A stretch of 64,000 bases of DNA from contig CAYTZM010000002.1 of NCBI GenBank assembly GCA_964442655.1, positions 153,237 through 217,236 of the forward strand. The letters are read 5' to 3'. A program made the translations under genes and the position numbers. Below are positions 42,390-52,381 of the stretch, in pieces. How positions within the stretch are numbered: the stretch's first letter is position 1; the number at the start of each line of letters is the position of its first letter. Origin of the DNA: GCA-002727615 sp964442655. Lineage in GTDB: Bacteria > Pseudomonadota > Alphaproteobacteria > TMED109. The notes beneath the pieces are model-generated. The model was not told where the DNA came from, ran no database searches, and saw only the letters and a list, made by a program, of their open reading frames with translations.

Positions 42390-44195
42390 TTTTGCCAAAT
42401 TTCTTGGTTGGTCAACATCTGTACCTTTTATTACTGCCGTATAATAAGCTAACATTTGAACTGGAATAGAATATAATATTGGTAGAGTAAACAAACTCGT
42501 TTTAGGCATTTTAAGACTTATATTTGCTATGTTAGATAATTTTTTTATGCCTTCTTCGTCTGAAATTAATATAATTTTTGCTCCTCTTGCAGCAACTTCT
42601 TCAATATTTGAAGCTGTCTTTACAAATAAATCATCTGAAGGAGCTAAAGCTACAACAGGAACTCCATCATCTACCAATGCTATAGGACCATGTTTTAACT
42701 CACCTGCTGCATATGCTTCAGCATGTATATAACTTATTTCTTTTAACTTAAGAGCTCCTTCTAAAGCTATGGGAAATGACATACCTCTACCTACATATAA
42801 AACATCTCTTACAGATTTTAATTCTTGAGCAATTTTATTTAATGAATTTTCTGTAGACAAGACCTCTGAGATTAATGCTGGAAGTTCTAATAAACTTTCT
42901 ACCATTTTGGATAATTCACTTTTAGATTTAGTTTCTTTTATTTCTGCTGTATACATAACTAAACACGCTAAAGTTACTAATTGAGTAGTAAAAGCTTTAG
43001 TTGAAGCCACCCCTATTTCAGGACCTGCTAAAGTTAATAATTGAGCATCCGCAAGACGAGCAATAGAGCTTTCTAAAACATTGACTATCGCTAATGACTT
43101 AATTTTTCTTTTTTTTGCATTATTCAATGCTGCTAAAGTATCTGCTGTCTCCCCAGATTGAGAGATGACAATTATAGCTTCTTCATCAACAACTGGGTGC
43201 GATCTATATCTATATTCTGAAGCTATATCAACCTCAGTTAAAATTCCTGTATATTTTTCAAACCAATGTTTTGCTACCATAGCAGCATAACAAGAAGTTC
43301 CACAAGCAACTATACTTAGCTTTTTTATATTCTTAAAATCAAAATCCATTTCTGGAAAAACAATACTTCTATCATGAGGATCAATTAAGCTTTTTAAAGT
43401 TTCTCCTAAAACAGTCGGTTGTTCATGAATTTCTTTTAGCATAAAATGTTTAAATCCGCCTTTTTCTACTGATTTATCTGACACTAAAGATTTAGTTTCT
43501 TGTCTTTTTACCAAATTCATTTCTTCATTATAAATTTTTACAGATTCATTATCTATTACTGCCATATCTAAATTATCTAAATAAACTATTCTTTTTGTTA
43601 AAGGTGCTAATGCTAAAGCATCTGACCCTAAGTACATCTCATTTTCTCCATAACCTATAGCTAAAGGACTACCTTTTCTAGCTGCAATCAAAAAATTTTC
43701 ATTTCCTGCAAGCAATATACCTAAAGCAAATGCACCATGTAGTTTCTTTAATGACTCTCTAACTGCTAATAAACCATCTAAACCATCATCTAAAAATTGA
43801 GTTATTAAATGGACAATAACTTCACTATCTGTTTCTGTAGTGAAGTTATGTCCTTTTAAAATTAAATCATCTCTTAATTCTTTGAAATTTTCTATTATCC
43901 CATTATGGACTATAGCTACTTTATCATTAGTATGTGGATGTGCATTAATTTCATTTGGTGCTCCATGAGTTGCCCATCGTGTGTGAGCTATCCCAATAGA
44001 ACCATCTAATGGATCTTTTATAAGTAATTTTTCTAAATTAGAAATCTTACCTTTTGCACGTCTTTTATCTATTTTACTATTTATTAAAGTAGCTATACCA
44101 GAAGAATCATAACCTCTATATGCAAGTCTTTTCAAACCATCTAATAGTAAATTTTGAGCATTATTTTTTCCAATAACACCAATTATTCCACACAT
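42372..44195 (-). CDS. glmS: Glutamine--fructose-6-phosphate aminotransferase (isomerising)
   Basis: The 607-residue enzyme makes glucosamine-6-phosphate, the first step toward UDP-GlcNAc. The N-terminal Ntn glutaminase has Cys2 (MCGIIGVIG) and HTRWATHG; two SIS domains follow (ACGTSCYAAM, ISQSGETADTL, VGRGMSFPIALEGALKLKE), ending in the canonical NLAKSVTVE. Its last codons are the sequence recurring as seven degenerate repeats down to 34.8 kb, the same position used by Tn7-like elements elsewhere. It lies 31 bp downstream of glmU. Confidence 0.98.
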   Translation of the reverse strand: MCGIIGVIGKNNAQNLLLDGLKRLAYRGYDSSGIATLINSKIDKRRAKGKISNLEKLLIKDPLDGSIGIAHTRWATHGAPNEINAHPHTNDKVAIVHNGIIENFKELRDDLILKGHNFTTETDSEVIVHLITQFLDDGLDGLLAVRESLKKLHGAFALGILLAGNENFLIAARKGSPLAIGYGENEMYLGSDALALAPLTKRIVYLDNLDMAVIDNESVKIYNEEMNLVKRQETKSLVSDKSVEKGGFKHFMLKEIHEQPTVLGETLKSLIDPHDRSIVFPEMDFDFKNIKKLSIVACGTSCYAAMVAKHWFEKYTGILTEVDIASEYRYRSHPVVDEEAIIVISQSGETADTLAALNNAKKRKIKSLAIVNVLESSIARLADAQLLTLAGPEIGVASTKAFTTQLVTLACLVMYTAEIKETKSKSELSKMVESLLELPALISEVLSTENSLNKIAQELKSVRDVLYVGRGMSFPIALEGALKLKEISYIHAEAYAAGELKHGPIALVDDGVPVVALAPSDDLFVKTASNIEEVAARGAKIILISDEEGIKKLSNIANISLKMPKTSLFTLPILYSIPVQMLAYYTAVIKGTDVDQPRNLAKSVTVE

Positions 44196-44226
44196 AAATA
44201 AATACCTTTTAAAATAAAATTAATAA

Positions 44227-45558
44227 CTAATTCTTTTTTAATCTTTTTTTTATATTTACTTGTTTATTTCTTTCAACTGCTAAAGTTTTATCAGGAATAT
44301 CTTTGGTAATTACACTTCCTGCTCCTACTATAGAACCTCTTCCAATTTTTACTGGTGCTACTAATGAAGCATTAGAGCCTATAAACGCCTTTTCTTTAAT
44401 AATAGTTTTATTTTTATTAACTCCATCATAGTTGCAAGTAATTACCCCTGCCCCAACATTTGTATCCACACCTACCTCAGAGTCTCCAATATAAGATAAG
44501 TGATTAACCTTTGATCCTTTTTTTATAACAGATTTTTTAACTTCAACAAAATTTCCAATTTTAGCATTTTCTTGAATTAAAGTCCCTGGTCTCAAACGTG
44601 CAAAAGGACCAATTTTTGCACCTTTTTTTATTGTTACCCCTTCTAAATGGCAAAAAGCCTCTATTGTTACATCCGCTTCAATTTTAACTTTAGGACCAAA
44701 CACAACATTAGGGCCAATAATAACGTCTTTAGAAATTTTAGTATCATATGAAAAAAATACTGTTTCTGGAGAAATTAAAGTAACCCCTTTTTTCATAGCT
44801 TTTTTTCTTAAATCTTTCTGTATTTCATTTTCAACCATAGCTAAATCTTCCCTAGTATTTACTCCAATACATTCAGTCTCATTACCAACAAATAATTTAA
44901 CAACTTTATTTTTACTTCTAGCAATTTGAACAATATCAGTTAAGTATTTCTCTTTTTTATTTTTATTATAACCTATATTTGCAACCAAATTCATTAAAAA
45001 TGATGTATTACCTATCAAAATACCACTATTACATAACTTAATTTTTTTTTCTACGAGATTAGCCTCATTTTGTTCCACAATTTTTTCAATAAAATCTAAT
45101 TTTCCTTTAATAATTCTTCCATATCCAAAAGGGTTTTCTGTTTTAAAACCTACAACTCCAATATCGCAAGAGTTGCTATTATTTATTAATTTTTTTAATA
45201 AATTAGAACTTATTAGAGGTGCATCACCACACAATATTATAGTTTTACCAAAATCACCTTTAGTATATTTTTTGACAGATAAAACTGCGTCTGCCGTACC
45301 AAGTTGTTTTTTCTGTTTAACAAAAATAATTTCTGGATATGTAAACTGAATTATTCTTTTCACTAAATTAAATTCATGCCCTAAAACAATAATAATTTTA
45401 TTTAATTCTATTTCAGTTTTTAATTTAAAAATTTTATCCAATAAATGTTTTATTAAAGATCTATTTGCAACCTCATGTAAAACTTTAGGGTTAGCACTCT
45501 GCATTCTCGAACCAATACCAGCAGCTAATATAATAAATGAGACGGAAATCTTTTGCAT
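44227..45558 (-). CDS. glmU: Bifunctional GlcN-1-P acetyltransferase / GlcNAc-1-P uridylyltransferase
   Basis: The 443-residue enzyme completes UDP-GlcNAc synthesis. The N-terminal uridylyltransferase has the LAAGIGSRMQSANPKVLHEV loop and LCGDAPLIS; the C-terminal left-handed beta helix has hexapeptide repeats, GPFARLRPGTLI, and NHLSYIGDSEVG with the acetyl-CoA site SNASLVAPVKIG. It precedes glmS on the same strand, a common pairing, giving adjacent steps for peptidoglycan and LPS precursors. Confidence 0.96.
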   Translation of the reverse strand: MQKISVSFIILAAGIGSRMQSANPKVLHEVANRSLIKHLLDKIFKLKTEIELNKIIIVLGHEFNLVKRIIQFTYPEIIFVKQKKQLGTADAVLSVKKYTKGDFGKTIILCGDAPLISSNLLKKLINNSNSCDIGVVGFKTENPFGYGRIIKGKLDFIEKIVEQNEANLVEKKIKLCNSGILIGNTSFLMNLVANIGYNKNKKEKYLTDIVQIARSKNKVVKLFVGNETECIGVNTREDLAMVENEIQKDLRKKAMKKGVTLISPETVFFSYDTKISKDVIIGPNVVFGPKVKIEADVTIEAFCHLEGVTIKKGAKIGPFARLRPGTLIQENAKIGNFVEVKKSVIKKGSKVNHLSYIGDSEVGVDTNVGAGVITCNYDGVNKNKTIIKEKAFIGSNASLVAPVKIGRGSIVGAGSVITKDIPDKTLAVERNKQVNIKKRLKKN

Positions 45559-45629
45559 GTTAGACCCTAATTGATATAAACACTAATATAAGAACTTAGA
45601 CTAATATAATATTTTTTCAAAGGAAAGTT

Positions 45630-46310
45630 ATGAATAAGGATATATCTACAATAGTATTTGACCTAGATGGTACGTTAATAAATAGTGCACCGGATCTATG
45701 TTATGCTCTTAATACCACTCTAAAAGAAATTAATATTCCAGAAGTACCTTTAAAAGAAGTAATGGGATATTTAGGAGACGGTGCCATAGAATTAATAAAA
45801 AGAGGAATTTCAAAAACAAATTCAATAGAAAATTTTAATACAGAAGATTTGAGAATAAGATTTTTAGAAATTTATAATGAATGCTTATTAGATAAAACAA
45901 CTTTTTATCCTCATGTAATAGATTCTATTAAAATCCTAAAAAAAAATAACTTTTCAATTGCAATATGTACTAATAAACCAGAAAAAATGGCTAAAACTAT
46001 TATTAATGGATTAGGAGCTAATAAGTTCTTCGACACAATTACTGGAGGAGATACTTATAAATATAGAAAACCTGATCCCAGACATTTAATAAATACAATT
46101 TTAAAAACTGGAAATTCTGTTAACAAAGCTATTATGATTGGTGATAGTAAAAATGATATTGACTGCGCAAAAAAGGCAAACATCAAAAATATTGTTGTTA
46201 ATTTTGGATATAGCAAAATACCAGTAAAAAAATTACAAGCCGACCATATTTTACATGATTATTTAGATTTAATTGATAAAATTAAAGAAATAAAAAAAAC
46301 CCAAAGTTAA
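45630..46310 (+). CDS. gph: Phosphoglycolate phosphatase (HAD family)
   Basis: The 226-residue HAD hydrolase has motif I VFDLDGTLINSAPDL, motif II ICTNKP, motif III Lys in YRKPDPRHL and motif IV MIGDSKNDIDCAK, with an alpha-helical cap. This is the Gph pattern; it removes 2-phosphoglycolate from DNA repair or oxygenation. It is divergent from glmU. The last bases lie inside the hairpin that probably terminates convergent htpG. Confidence 0.9.
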   Translation: MNKDISTIVFDLDGTLINSAPDLCYALNTTLKEINIPEVPLKEVMGYLGDGAIELIKRGISKTNSIENFNTEDLRIRFLEIYNECLLDKTTFYPHVIDSIKILKKNNFSIAICTNKPEKMAKTIINGLGANKFFDTITGGDTYKYRKPDPRHLINTILKTGNSVNKAIMIGDSKNDIDCAKKANIKNIVVNFGYSKIPVKKLQADHILHDYLDLIDKIKEIKKTQS

Positions 46311-46326
46311 ATTAATAACTTTGGGT
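46291..46326 (-). terminator. Intrinsic terminator of htpG overlapping the gph stop
   Basis: ACCCAAAGTTA (46299-46309) and TAACTTTGGGT (46316-46326) form a perfect 11-bp stem. Read on the minus strand it is followed by a run of eight T-like bases (46298-46291 are A on plus). It lies 97 bp downstream of the htpG stop and overlaps the end of gph, whose stop is 46308-46310. On the plus strand no T-tract follows, so it serves htpG only. Confidence 0.75.
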
Positions 46327-46361
46327 AATAGCTCAACATATATTACTTGGGAGGAAACATA

Positions 46362-46385
46362 ATGCAAAACTATCTTATTATTTAG
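46362..46385 (+). other. Seven-codon ORF with strong ribosome binding site
   Basis: After the gph stop, GGGAGGAAAC is followed by ATG and seven codons (MQNYLII) before TAG. The ribosome binding site is among the best in the window, yet the frame is tiny and no gene follows. It may be a remnant of a lost gene's start or a leader peptide without a gene. Confidence 0.25.
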
Positions 46386-46422
46386 TTAAGAATAACTCTT
46401 GTTTTCAAAAATTATTTTATTA

Positions 46423-48306
46423 TTAAATAGATATTCCTCTTTGAATTAACATATTCATTCTTTTAGCAAATTTATTAGGATCTGAAACCGGTTGGCCTTC
46501 AATTATTTTAGCCTGATCTAATAATAACCAAGAAGCATCATCAAAAAGTAACTTTTTTTCTTTTTCATTATTTAAAATCTTTAATAGATCTTTTATTAAA
46601 GGATGGCTCGGATTAATTTCTAATATTTTTTGACTAGTTTTATCAATTTGCTGATGTTGCTTTAGTAATTTTTCAAGATGCATATCCATATCACCTTCTC
46701 CTGCAACTAAACAAACAGCACTATCAGTTAACCTTTCTGACGTTCTAACTTCTTTCACTTCCTCTCCTAAAGAAACTTTAATAGAGGCTACTAACTTATC
46801 AATATTCTTATTACTTTTTTTCTTATCATCTTTTTTATCTTTTTTTCCTGACTTAATTTTATCTAAATCAGCCCCTCCTTTAGTTACGGATTGAAAATCT
46901 TTTTCTGAATATTTTCCTACACTCGGCAACCAAAATTCATCTACAGGATCAGTCATGAACAACACTTCTATCCCTTTAGCCTTGAAACCTTCTAAATGCG
47001 GGCTTTGTCTTAATTTTTCAACATCTTCACCAGATATATAATAGATTTTTTCCTGACCTTTTTTCATTCTAGAAATATATCCTTCTAAAGAAGTATATTT
47101 ATCTCCTTCAGAAGATTTAAATAATGAAATTTCTAATAATTTATCTCTATTAGTAAAATCTTCATGAATCCCTTCCTTAAGAACAGCTCCAAATGTTTCC
47201 CAAAATTTATAATACTCTTCAGCATCTTTAGTAGATTTTTTCTTAAGTTCAGAAATTATTCTTTTTACTATCGCACTTTTTATTTTAGCAACTACTGGAT
47301 TATTTTGTAGCATTTCTCTACTAACATTTAAGTCTATATCATCTGTATCAATAATCCCCTTAACAAACCTTAAATATGGAGGGATTAAACCCTCAGAATC
47401 ATCTGTAATAAATACTCTTCTTACATACAACTTTAAATTAGATTTTCTATCCGGATTGAATATATCAAAAGGTCTAGTGGTGGGAATAAAAAGAAGATTA
47501 GTATAGCTAATAAGACCTTCTGCTTTATTATGAAGTATTAACCATGGATCATCATATACCATGCCTACATGATGATAAAACTCCTTATACTGATCATCTG
47601 TAATATCTTTTTTATCTCTTGACCATAAAGCAGAAGCGCTATTTAAGACTTTTTCTTCTTCTCCTTTTTTTTGAGATTTTAATATAACGGGTTGTGATAT
47701 ATGATCTGAATATTTTTTTACTATTGTTTCTATTCTATCTGAATCTAAATATTCTTTATCTTTATCACTGATATTCAAAATGACTTCTGTTCCTACAGTA
47801 CCTTTTTGTGCTTCATCTATTTCAAATGAACCTTTTCCATCAGACTTCCATGACCAAGCATCAGAAGATCCGGCTTTTTTACTAATAACATTAATATGAT
47901 CTGCAACCATAAATGCAGAATAAAAACCTACTCCAAACTGTCCAATAAGAGAAGCTTGAATATCCTTATCATCTTTCCCTTCTAAACTTTCTATAAATGC
48001 TTGAGTTCCAGATTTTGCAATAGTACCTAGAGACTCGACTAATTCATCTCTATTCATTCCTATTCCATTATCAAAAATGGTAATTGTTTTTTCTTTTTTA
48101 TCGATATTTATCTCTATTTTAAAATCATTCGAATCAGTTTTTAATTTTGAATTAGAAATAGAAGCATATCTTAATTTATCGCATGCATCAGAAGAATTAG
48201 AGATAAGTTCTCTTAAAAATACCTCTTTTTCACTATAAAGTGAATGCGCAACTATATCTAATATTTTTCCAACTTCTGCTTGGAATGTAAAAGTTTCTTT
48301 AGCCAT
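46423..48306 (-). CDS. htpG: Molecular chaperone HtpG (Hsp90)
   Basis: The 627-residue Hsp90 chaperone has the GHKL ATPase N-terminus (FLRELISNSSDACDKLRY, FDNGIGMNRDEL, IGQFGVGFYSAFMVAD), the middle domain (VRRVFITDDSEGLIPPYLRF, DLNVSREMLQ) and the dimerisation C-terminus (LERLTDSAVCLV-type SERLTDSAVCLVAGEGDM). I start at ATG 48306, after GGGAAG, rather than TTG 48312. It is monocistronic with its own terminator. Confidence 0.97.
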   Translation of the reverse strand: MAKETFTFQAEVGKILDIVAHSLYSEKEVFLRELISNSSDACDKLRYASISNSKLKTDSNDFKIEINIDKKEKTITIFDNGIGMNRDELVESLGTIAKSGTQAFIESLEGKDDKDIQASLIGQFGVGFYSAFMVADHINVISKKAGSSDAWSWKSDGKGSFEIDEAQKGTVGTEVILNISDKDKEYLDSDRIETIVKKYSDHISQPVILKSQKKGEEEKVLNSASALWSRDKKDITDDQYKEFYHHVGMVYDDPWLILHNKAEGLISYTNLLFIPTTRPFDIFNPDRKSNLKLYVRRVFITDDSEGLIPPYLRFVKGIIDTDDIDLNVSREMLQNNPVVAKIKSAIVKRIISELKKKSTKDAEEYYKFWETFGAVLKEGIHEDFTNRDKLLEISLFKSSEGDKYTSLEGYISRMKKGQEKIYYISGEDVEKLRQSPHLEGFKAKGIEVLFMTDPVDEFWLPSVGKYSEKDFQSVTKGGADLDKIKSGKKDKKDDKKKSNKNIDKLVASIKVSLGEEVKEVRTSERLTDSAVCLVAGEGDMDMHLEKLLKQHQQIDKTSQKILEINPSHPLIKDLLKILNNEKEKKLLFDDASWLLLDQAKIIEGQPVSDPNKFAKRMNMLIQRGISI

Positions 48307-48450
48307 AAACAACTTCCCAATTTTTAATAATAATAAATATTAAGTGGTTATAGAAAATTAAAATTCAAGTTTATTTCAATTTAATATATAAAAATTAAAT
48401 TGATTATAGTATCATTTTTTGATCTATAACTAAGTTTTTAAGGAAAGTAG

Positions 48451-49638
48451 ATGAAAATAACAAGTTTTAAGATCATGCACTGTAATGCAGGTTGGAGAGA
48501 TTTCTCTTTTTTACAAATTATTACGGATGAAGATATATCGGGTATCTCAGAATACAATGAATGTTATGGCAGCCCTGGACTAAGTATTATAATTGATAGA
48601 TTTATGACCAAAATTATTGGAGAAGACCCTATTAATCATGAAAAGATTCATCAATTTTTATACGCATCTTCTAGACAAGCCCCTGGAGGAATAGCACAAC
48701 AAGCTATAGCAGCAATTGAAAATGCCCTCTTGGATATAAAAGGAAAAAAACTAAATGTACCAGTTCATACTCTCTTAGGTGGAGCAATAAGAAAAAAAAT
48801 AGAACTTTATTGGTCTCATTGTGGAACATACAGAATATCTGAAGAACTATCTAAAATTATGCAAAAACCTCCTGTCCGTACTCTTAACGATCTAAAAGAA
48901 TTAGGAAAAGATATAAAAGACGCAGGTTATAAAGGATTAAAAACAAATATTTTTTCTTTTAAAGACATTCCTAAATTAGAAATGCAAGGATTTGCTAAAG
49001 GAAAAGGATGGCCAGAATTAAATGTTAATAATCATATTATTAATGACTTAACTAAACAAATAGATGCTTTACGAAGTGGCGCAGGTGAAAATATGGGAAT
49101 TCATCTTGATCTAAATTTTAATTTTAAAACAGAAGGGTATCTGAAAATTACACGAGCTTTAGATGACTTAAACCTAACATGGTTTGAAATAGATTCTTAT
49201 CATCCAGAAGGATTGAGAAGAATAAGAGATGCTAATAGAACCCCAATAGCATCTTGTGAATCCTTATTTGGTGTTAGAGAATTCAGACCTTTTTTTGAAA
49301 ATGCATCAATGGATGTAGCTATTATCGATATACCATGGAATGGGATATGGCTAGGGATGAAAATTGCAGCTATGGCAGAAGCATATGAAACTAATGTAGC
49401 TCCACATAATTTTTATGGAAACCTTTCAACTCTTATGAGCACACATTTTTGTGCAGCTGTGCCCAATTTTAGAGTAATGGAAATAGACCCAGACGATGTT
49501 CCTTGGAAAGATGATATTCTTACATGGAAACCAGAAATAATAGATGGAAATTTAATTGTGCCAAATAAACCAGGATGGGGAGCTGAACTAAATGAAGAAA
49601 TATTCAAAATACACCCTCCAAAATTTGTGAACTTATAG
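48451..49638 (+). CDS. Enolase-superfamily enzyme 1 (mandelate racemase / muconate lactonising type)
   Basis: The 395-residue protein has the MR/MLE capping domain and a TIM barrel with metal ligands in HLDLNFNF, WFEIDSYHP and SCESLFG, plus a catalytic His in NVAPHNFYGNL. This resembles acid-sugar dehydratases and related racemases, but the exact substrate cannot be read from sequence. AAGGAAAG precedes the ATG. The stop is one base from the start of a second, distantly related family member, implying an operon. Confidence 0.88.
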   Translation: MKITSFKIMHCNAGWRDFSFLQIITDEDISGISEYNECYGSPGLSIIIDRFMTKIIGEDPINHEKIHQFLYASSRQAPGGIAQQAIAAIENALLDIKGKKLNVPVHTLLGGAIRKKIELYWSHCGTYRISEELSKIMQKPPVRTLNDLKELGKDIKDAGYKGLKTNIFSFKDIPKLEMQGFAKGKGWPELNVNNHIINDLTKQIDALRSGAGENMGIHLDLNFNFKTEGYLKITRALDDLNLTWFEIDSYHPEGLRRIRDANRTPIASCESLFGVREFRPFFENASMDVAIIDIPWNGIWLGMKIAAMAEAYETNVAPHNFYGNLSTLMSTHFCAAVPNFRVMEIDPDDVPWKDDILTWKPEIIDGNLIVPNKPGWGAELNEEIFKIHPPKFVNL

Positions 49639-49639
49639 T

Positions 49640-50734
49640 ATGAAAATTATAAACATTGAGACAATTACTATAGGCTTACCTTTTGTAAATCCAGGACCAA
49701 AATCATCTTTTGCTATTGCTGAAAAAAATATCTTAAATTCACTTTTAATAAAAATAGAGACAGATAAAGGTATTATAGGGTGGGGAGAATCTTTTGGTTA
49801 TAATTGTATAGAATCTACAAAAAGTGTTTTACACACAATGATAATACCCCAACTAATAGGGAAATCTATAGAAAATAAAAATGATATAGATGAAATTAAC
49901 AAAGAGCTTCATTTAAAATTTCATATTTTTGGAAGATATGGAATAACTATGTTTGCTATTTCAGGAATAGATATAGCGTTATGGGATATACTTGGAAAAA
50001 TAGAAAATAAATCTATTGCTAATCTATTAGGTGGATTAAAAATAAATTCTTTAACAGCATATGCAAGCCTATTCCTTTATGATAATGCAGATGCAACCTC
50101 TAAAGTATCATTAAAAGCCAAAAATGAAGGTTATAAAATTATAAAGCTGCACGAAAATAAAATAGCTCCAATCCAATCTAGCCGTGATGCAATAGGGGAA
50201 ACACACTTAATGGTAGATGTTAATTGTGTTTGGAATGAAAAAGAAATGAATAATATTATTGAAGATTTAAAAAATACAAACTTATACTGGTTAGAAGAAC
50301 CTATATGGCCACCAGAAAATTTTTCAGGTCTTTTTCAATTACGAGAAGAAGGAATGACCATAGCATCAGGAGAAAATCTATGTACTTCCTATCAATTTGC
50401 AGAAATGATCTCTAAAAATGCAGCAGACATATTACAACCTAGCGTAACAAAAGTAGGTGGTATTTCAGAAATCATAAAAATTACTAACTTAGATACTAAT
50501 AGTAGTAGAATAGTTCCGCACTCTCCATATTTTGGTCCCGGTTTTATGGCAACTCTCCAAGTTATTGGAGCTTTAACTCCAGATAGTGAAATAGAAAGAC
50601 TATATGTAGATTTAAAGGCTGACATATATAACGGAGCAAGTAATATAAACAATGAGGGTAAAATATCTATTCCTAATGGACCTGGATTAGGAATAGAACC
50701 TAATATGAATATTATAGAAGAATATATAAAATAA
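49640..50734 (+). CDS. Enolase-superfamily enzyme 2 (mandelate racemase / muconate lactonising type)
   Basis: The 364-residue second enolase-superfamily protein has the capping domain (GWGESFGYNCIES), a barrel with metal ligands MVDVNCVW, YWLEEPIWPP and ASGENLCTS, and VPHSPYFGPG with a conserved His. A Lys in KIIKLHEN is the probable barrel base. It is clearly diverged from gene 1, so the two are unlikely to be a simple duplication. It is convergent with the GGT-like gene. Confidence 0.88.
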   Translation: MKIINIETITIGLPFVNPGPKSSFAIAEKNILNSLLIKIETDKGIIGWGESFGYNCIESTKSVLHTMIIPQLIGKSIENKNDIDEINKELHLKFHIFGRYGITMFAISGIDIALWDILGKIENKSIANLLGGLKINSLTAYASLFLYDNADATSKVSLKAKNEGYKIIKLHENKIAPIQSSRDAIGETHLMVDVNCVWNEKEMNNIIEDLKNTNLYWLEEPIWPPENFSGLFQLREEGMTIASGENLCTSYQFAEMISKNAADILQPSVTKVGGISEIIKITNLDTNSSRIVPHSPYFGPGFMATLQVIGALTPDSEIERLYVDLKADIYNGASNINNEGKISIPNGPGLGIEPNMNIIEEYIK

Positions 50735-50736
50735 AT

Positions 50737-52293
50737 TTAATCTGTGGATAATGCCATACTCCATGGAGAAGGAATATAGGCATTTCCATATCTTTCATTA
50801 TCATTATTAACCATTACTGCATTTGGCGCTGCAAATAAATGTGATACTACAGAGTCAGAAATACTGTGTAACGGAAGATTTTGATCTAAAGCACTTAAAT
50901 CACTAGAATCTATAGCATTATTTACTAATATTCTTTTTTCACCGCTATAATCAATTCTAGGAGCATTAAAAGCCTCTTCTAAACTCATATTATAATCTAT
51001 CAAAAAAGAAATAAGTTGAAACACAGCCGGAAATATTCTTCTTCCCCCAGATGCTCCTAATGCTATTTTTTTACCTGATTTATCTAATACTAAAGTAGGA
51101 CACATATTGGATAATGGTTTTTTAGCTGCACCCAATGAGTTAGGGGTTCCAGGTCTAGGATTAAACCACATAATACCATTATTCATCAAAATACCTGATT
51201 CTGGTAATACTACTCTACTTCCAAAAACTGATAATAATGTTTGTGTCAATGATACCATATTACCTTCTTTATCAACAACACAAAGGTGCGTGGTACAACT
51301 TTTATCTAATTCTGAACCCATAGATTTTAAACGTTTATCATATGAAAATAATAAGGATTTAACATATGCAGTGTAATCAGATGAAGATGGTAATGATGAA
51401 CTAGAAGACCAAGATTTTTGTAGATGATTTAAGGCATCCAATAATGAAGGGCCAGCGTTTAACCCAGGCGCTACATGAATTTCCGCATTACGATAATTAG
51501 TTTTTTGTGTATCAACCTTTTCAGATTGATAATCTGATAAATCTTTTTCATTAATTACCGAATTAATAGAATTAAAATCTTTTAATAATATTTCAGATAA
51601 TTCTCCTGAATAAAAACTAGATGCACCTTCTTCTTTTAAAATTTCATAAGAATTGCTTAATTTTAAATTTTTTATAAACTTTAAATTTATAGGATCCTCG
51701 CTAACAGGAGGCAAACCATTATCTAAAAATACATCGCTTGAACTATTATATTCTCTTAAATATTTAGCTTCCATTGCAATTCTTAATGTTGCATACCAGT
51801 CTAATGCCAAACCTCTTTTAGATAATTGATATGCAGGTTCAATTACTTCTTTCCAAGACATTCTACCAAAACTATTTAATGCATTAGAAACACCAGATAT
51901 ATAACCCGGAACAGCCATAGATAAGGGACCGTGAATATTTAGATTGTCTTTTACTAATGGCCAACCAAATAAATCAATATCTTTTGAACCATCGGATATA
52001 ATAAATTTTGAAACATCTAAATTAATAGGTGATTTCACACCAAAATCTATTGCATAAGATTTTTGAGATTTAGAATCATAATAAATCATATAACCACAGC
52101 CACCTATTCCACTCATCCAAGGTTCAATAATTCCTAAAGACAAACCCATTGATACAGCAGCATCTACAGCATTACCTCCACTATTTAGAATATCAATTCC
52201 TATTTTTGAAGCATCATAATGATGGCTTACAACTACTCCACCTTTGGAATTAATTGAATTTTTATGGATATTCCAATTTTCTAATATATTCAT
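50737..52293 (-). CDS. Gamma-glutamyltransferase-family protein
   Basis: The ~518-residue Ntn-hydrolase matches the GGT family: VVSHHYDASKIGIDIL with GNAVDAAVSMGLSLGIIEP and the gly-rich GIGGCGYMIYYD, then the nucleophile Thr in CTTHLCVVDKEGNMVSLTQ and PLSNMCPTLV, GASGGRRIFPAV. Without a signal peptide it is probably cytoplasmic, as in GGT-like amidohydrolases that handle gamma-glutamyl or cephalosporin-type amides. ATG 52293 follows a weak GAGA; a start at 52329 is also possible. Confidence 0.88.
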   Translation of the reverse strand: MNILENWNIHKNSINSKGGVVVSHHYDASKIGIDILNSGGNAVDAAVSMGLSLGIIEPWMSGIGGCGYMIYYDSKSQKSYAIDFGVKSPINLDVSKFIISDGSKDIDLFGWPLVKDNLNIHGPLSMAVPGYISGVSNALNSFGRMSWKEVIEPAYQLSKRGLALDWYATLRIAMEAKYLREYNSSSDVFLDNGLPPVSEDPINLKFIKNLKLSNSYEILKEEGASSFYSGELSEILLKDFNSINSVINEKDLSDYQSEKVDTQKTNYRNAEIHVAPGLNAGPSLLDALNHLQKSWSSSSSLPSSSDYTAYVKSLLFSYDKRLKSMGSELDKSCTTHLCVVDKEGNMVSLTQTLLSVFGSRVVLPESGILMNNGIMWFNPRPGTPNSLGAAKKPLSNMCPTLVLDKSGKKIALGASGGRRIFPAVFQLISFLIDYNMSLEEAFNAPRIDYSGEKRILVNNAIDSSDLSALDQNLPLHSISDSVVSHLFAAPNAVMVNNDNERYGNAYIPSPWSMALSTD

Positions 52294-52381
52294 TATAATC
52301 TCATTTTTTATTATATATTTATTAGACACATATATATTATATAATCATAAAAGAATTTTATATTAAATAAAGGATAGTTTC

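Noticed and set aside
44196..44226. glmS ribozyme or riboswitch upstream of glmS
   Set aside because: The glmU-glmS spacer is only 31 bp, too short for the ribozyme, which is also restricted mainly to Gram-positive bacteria.
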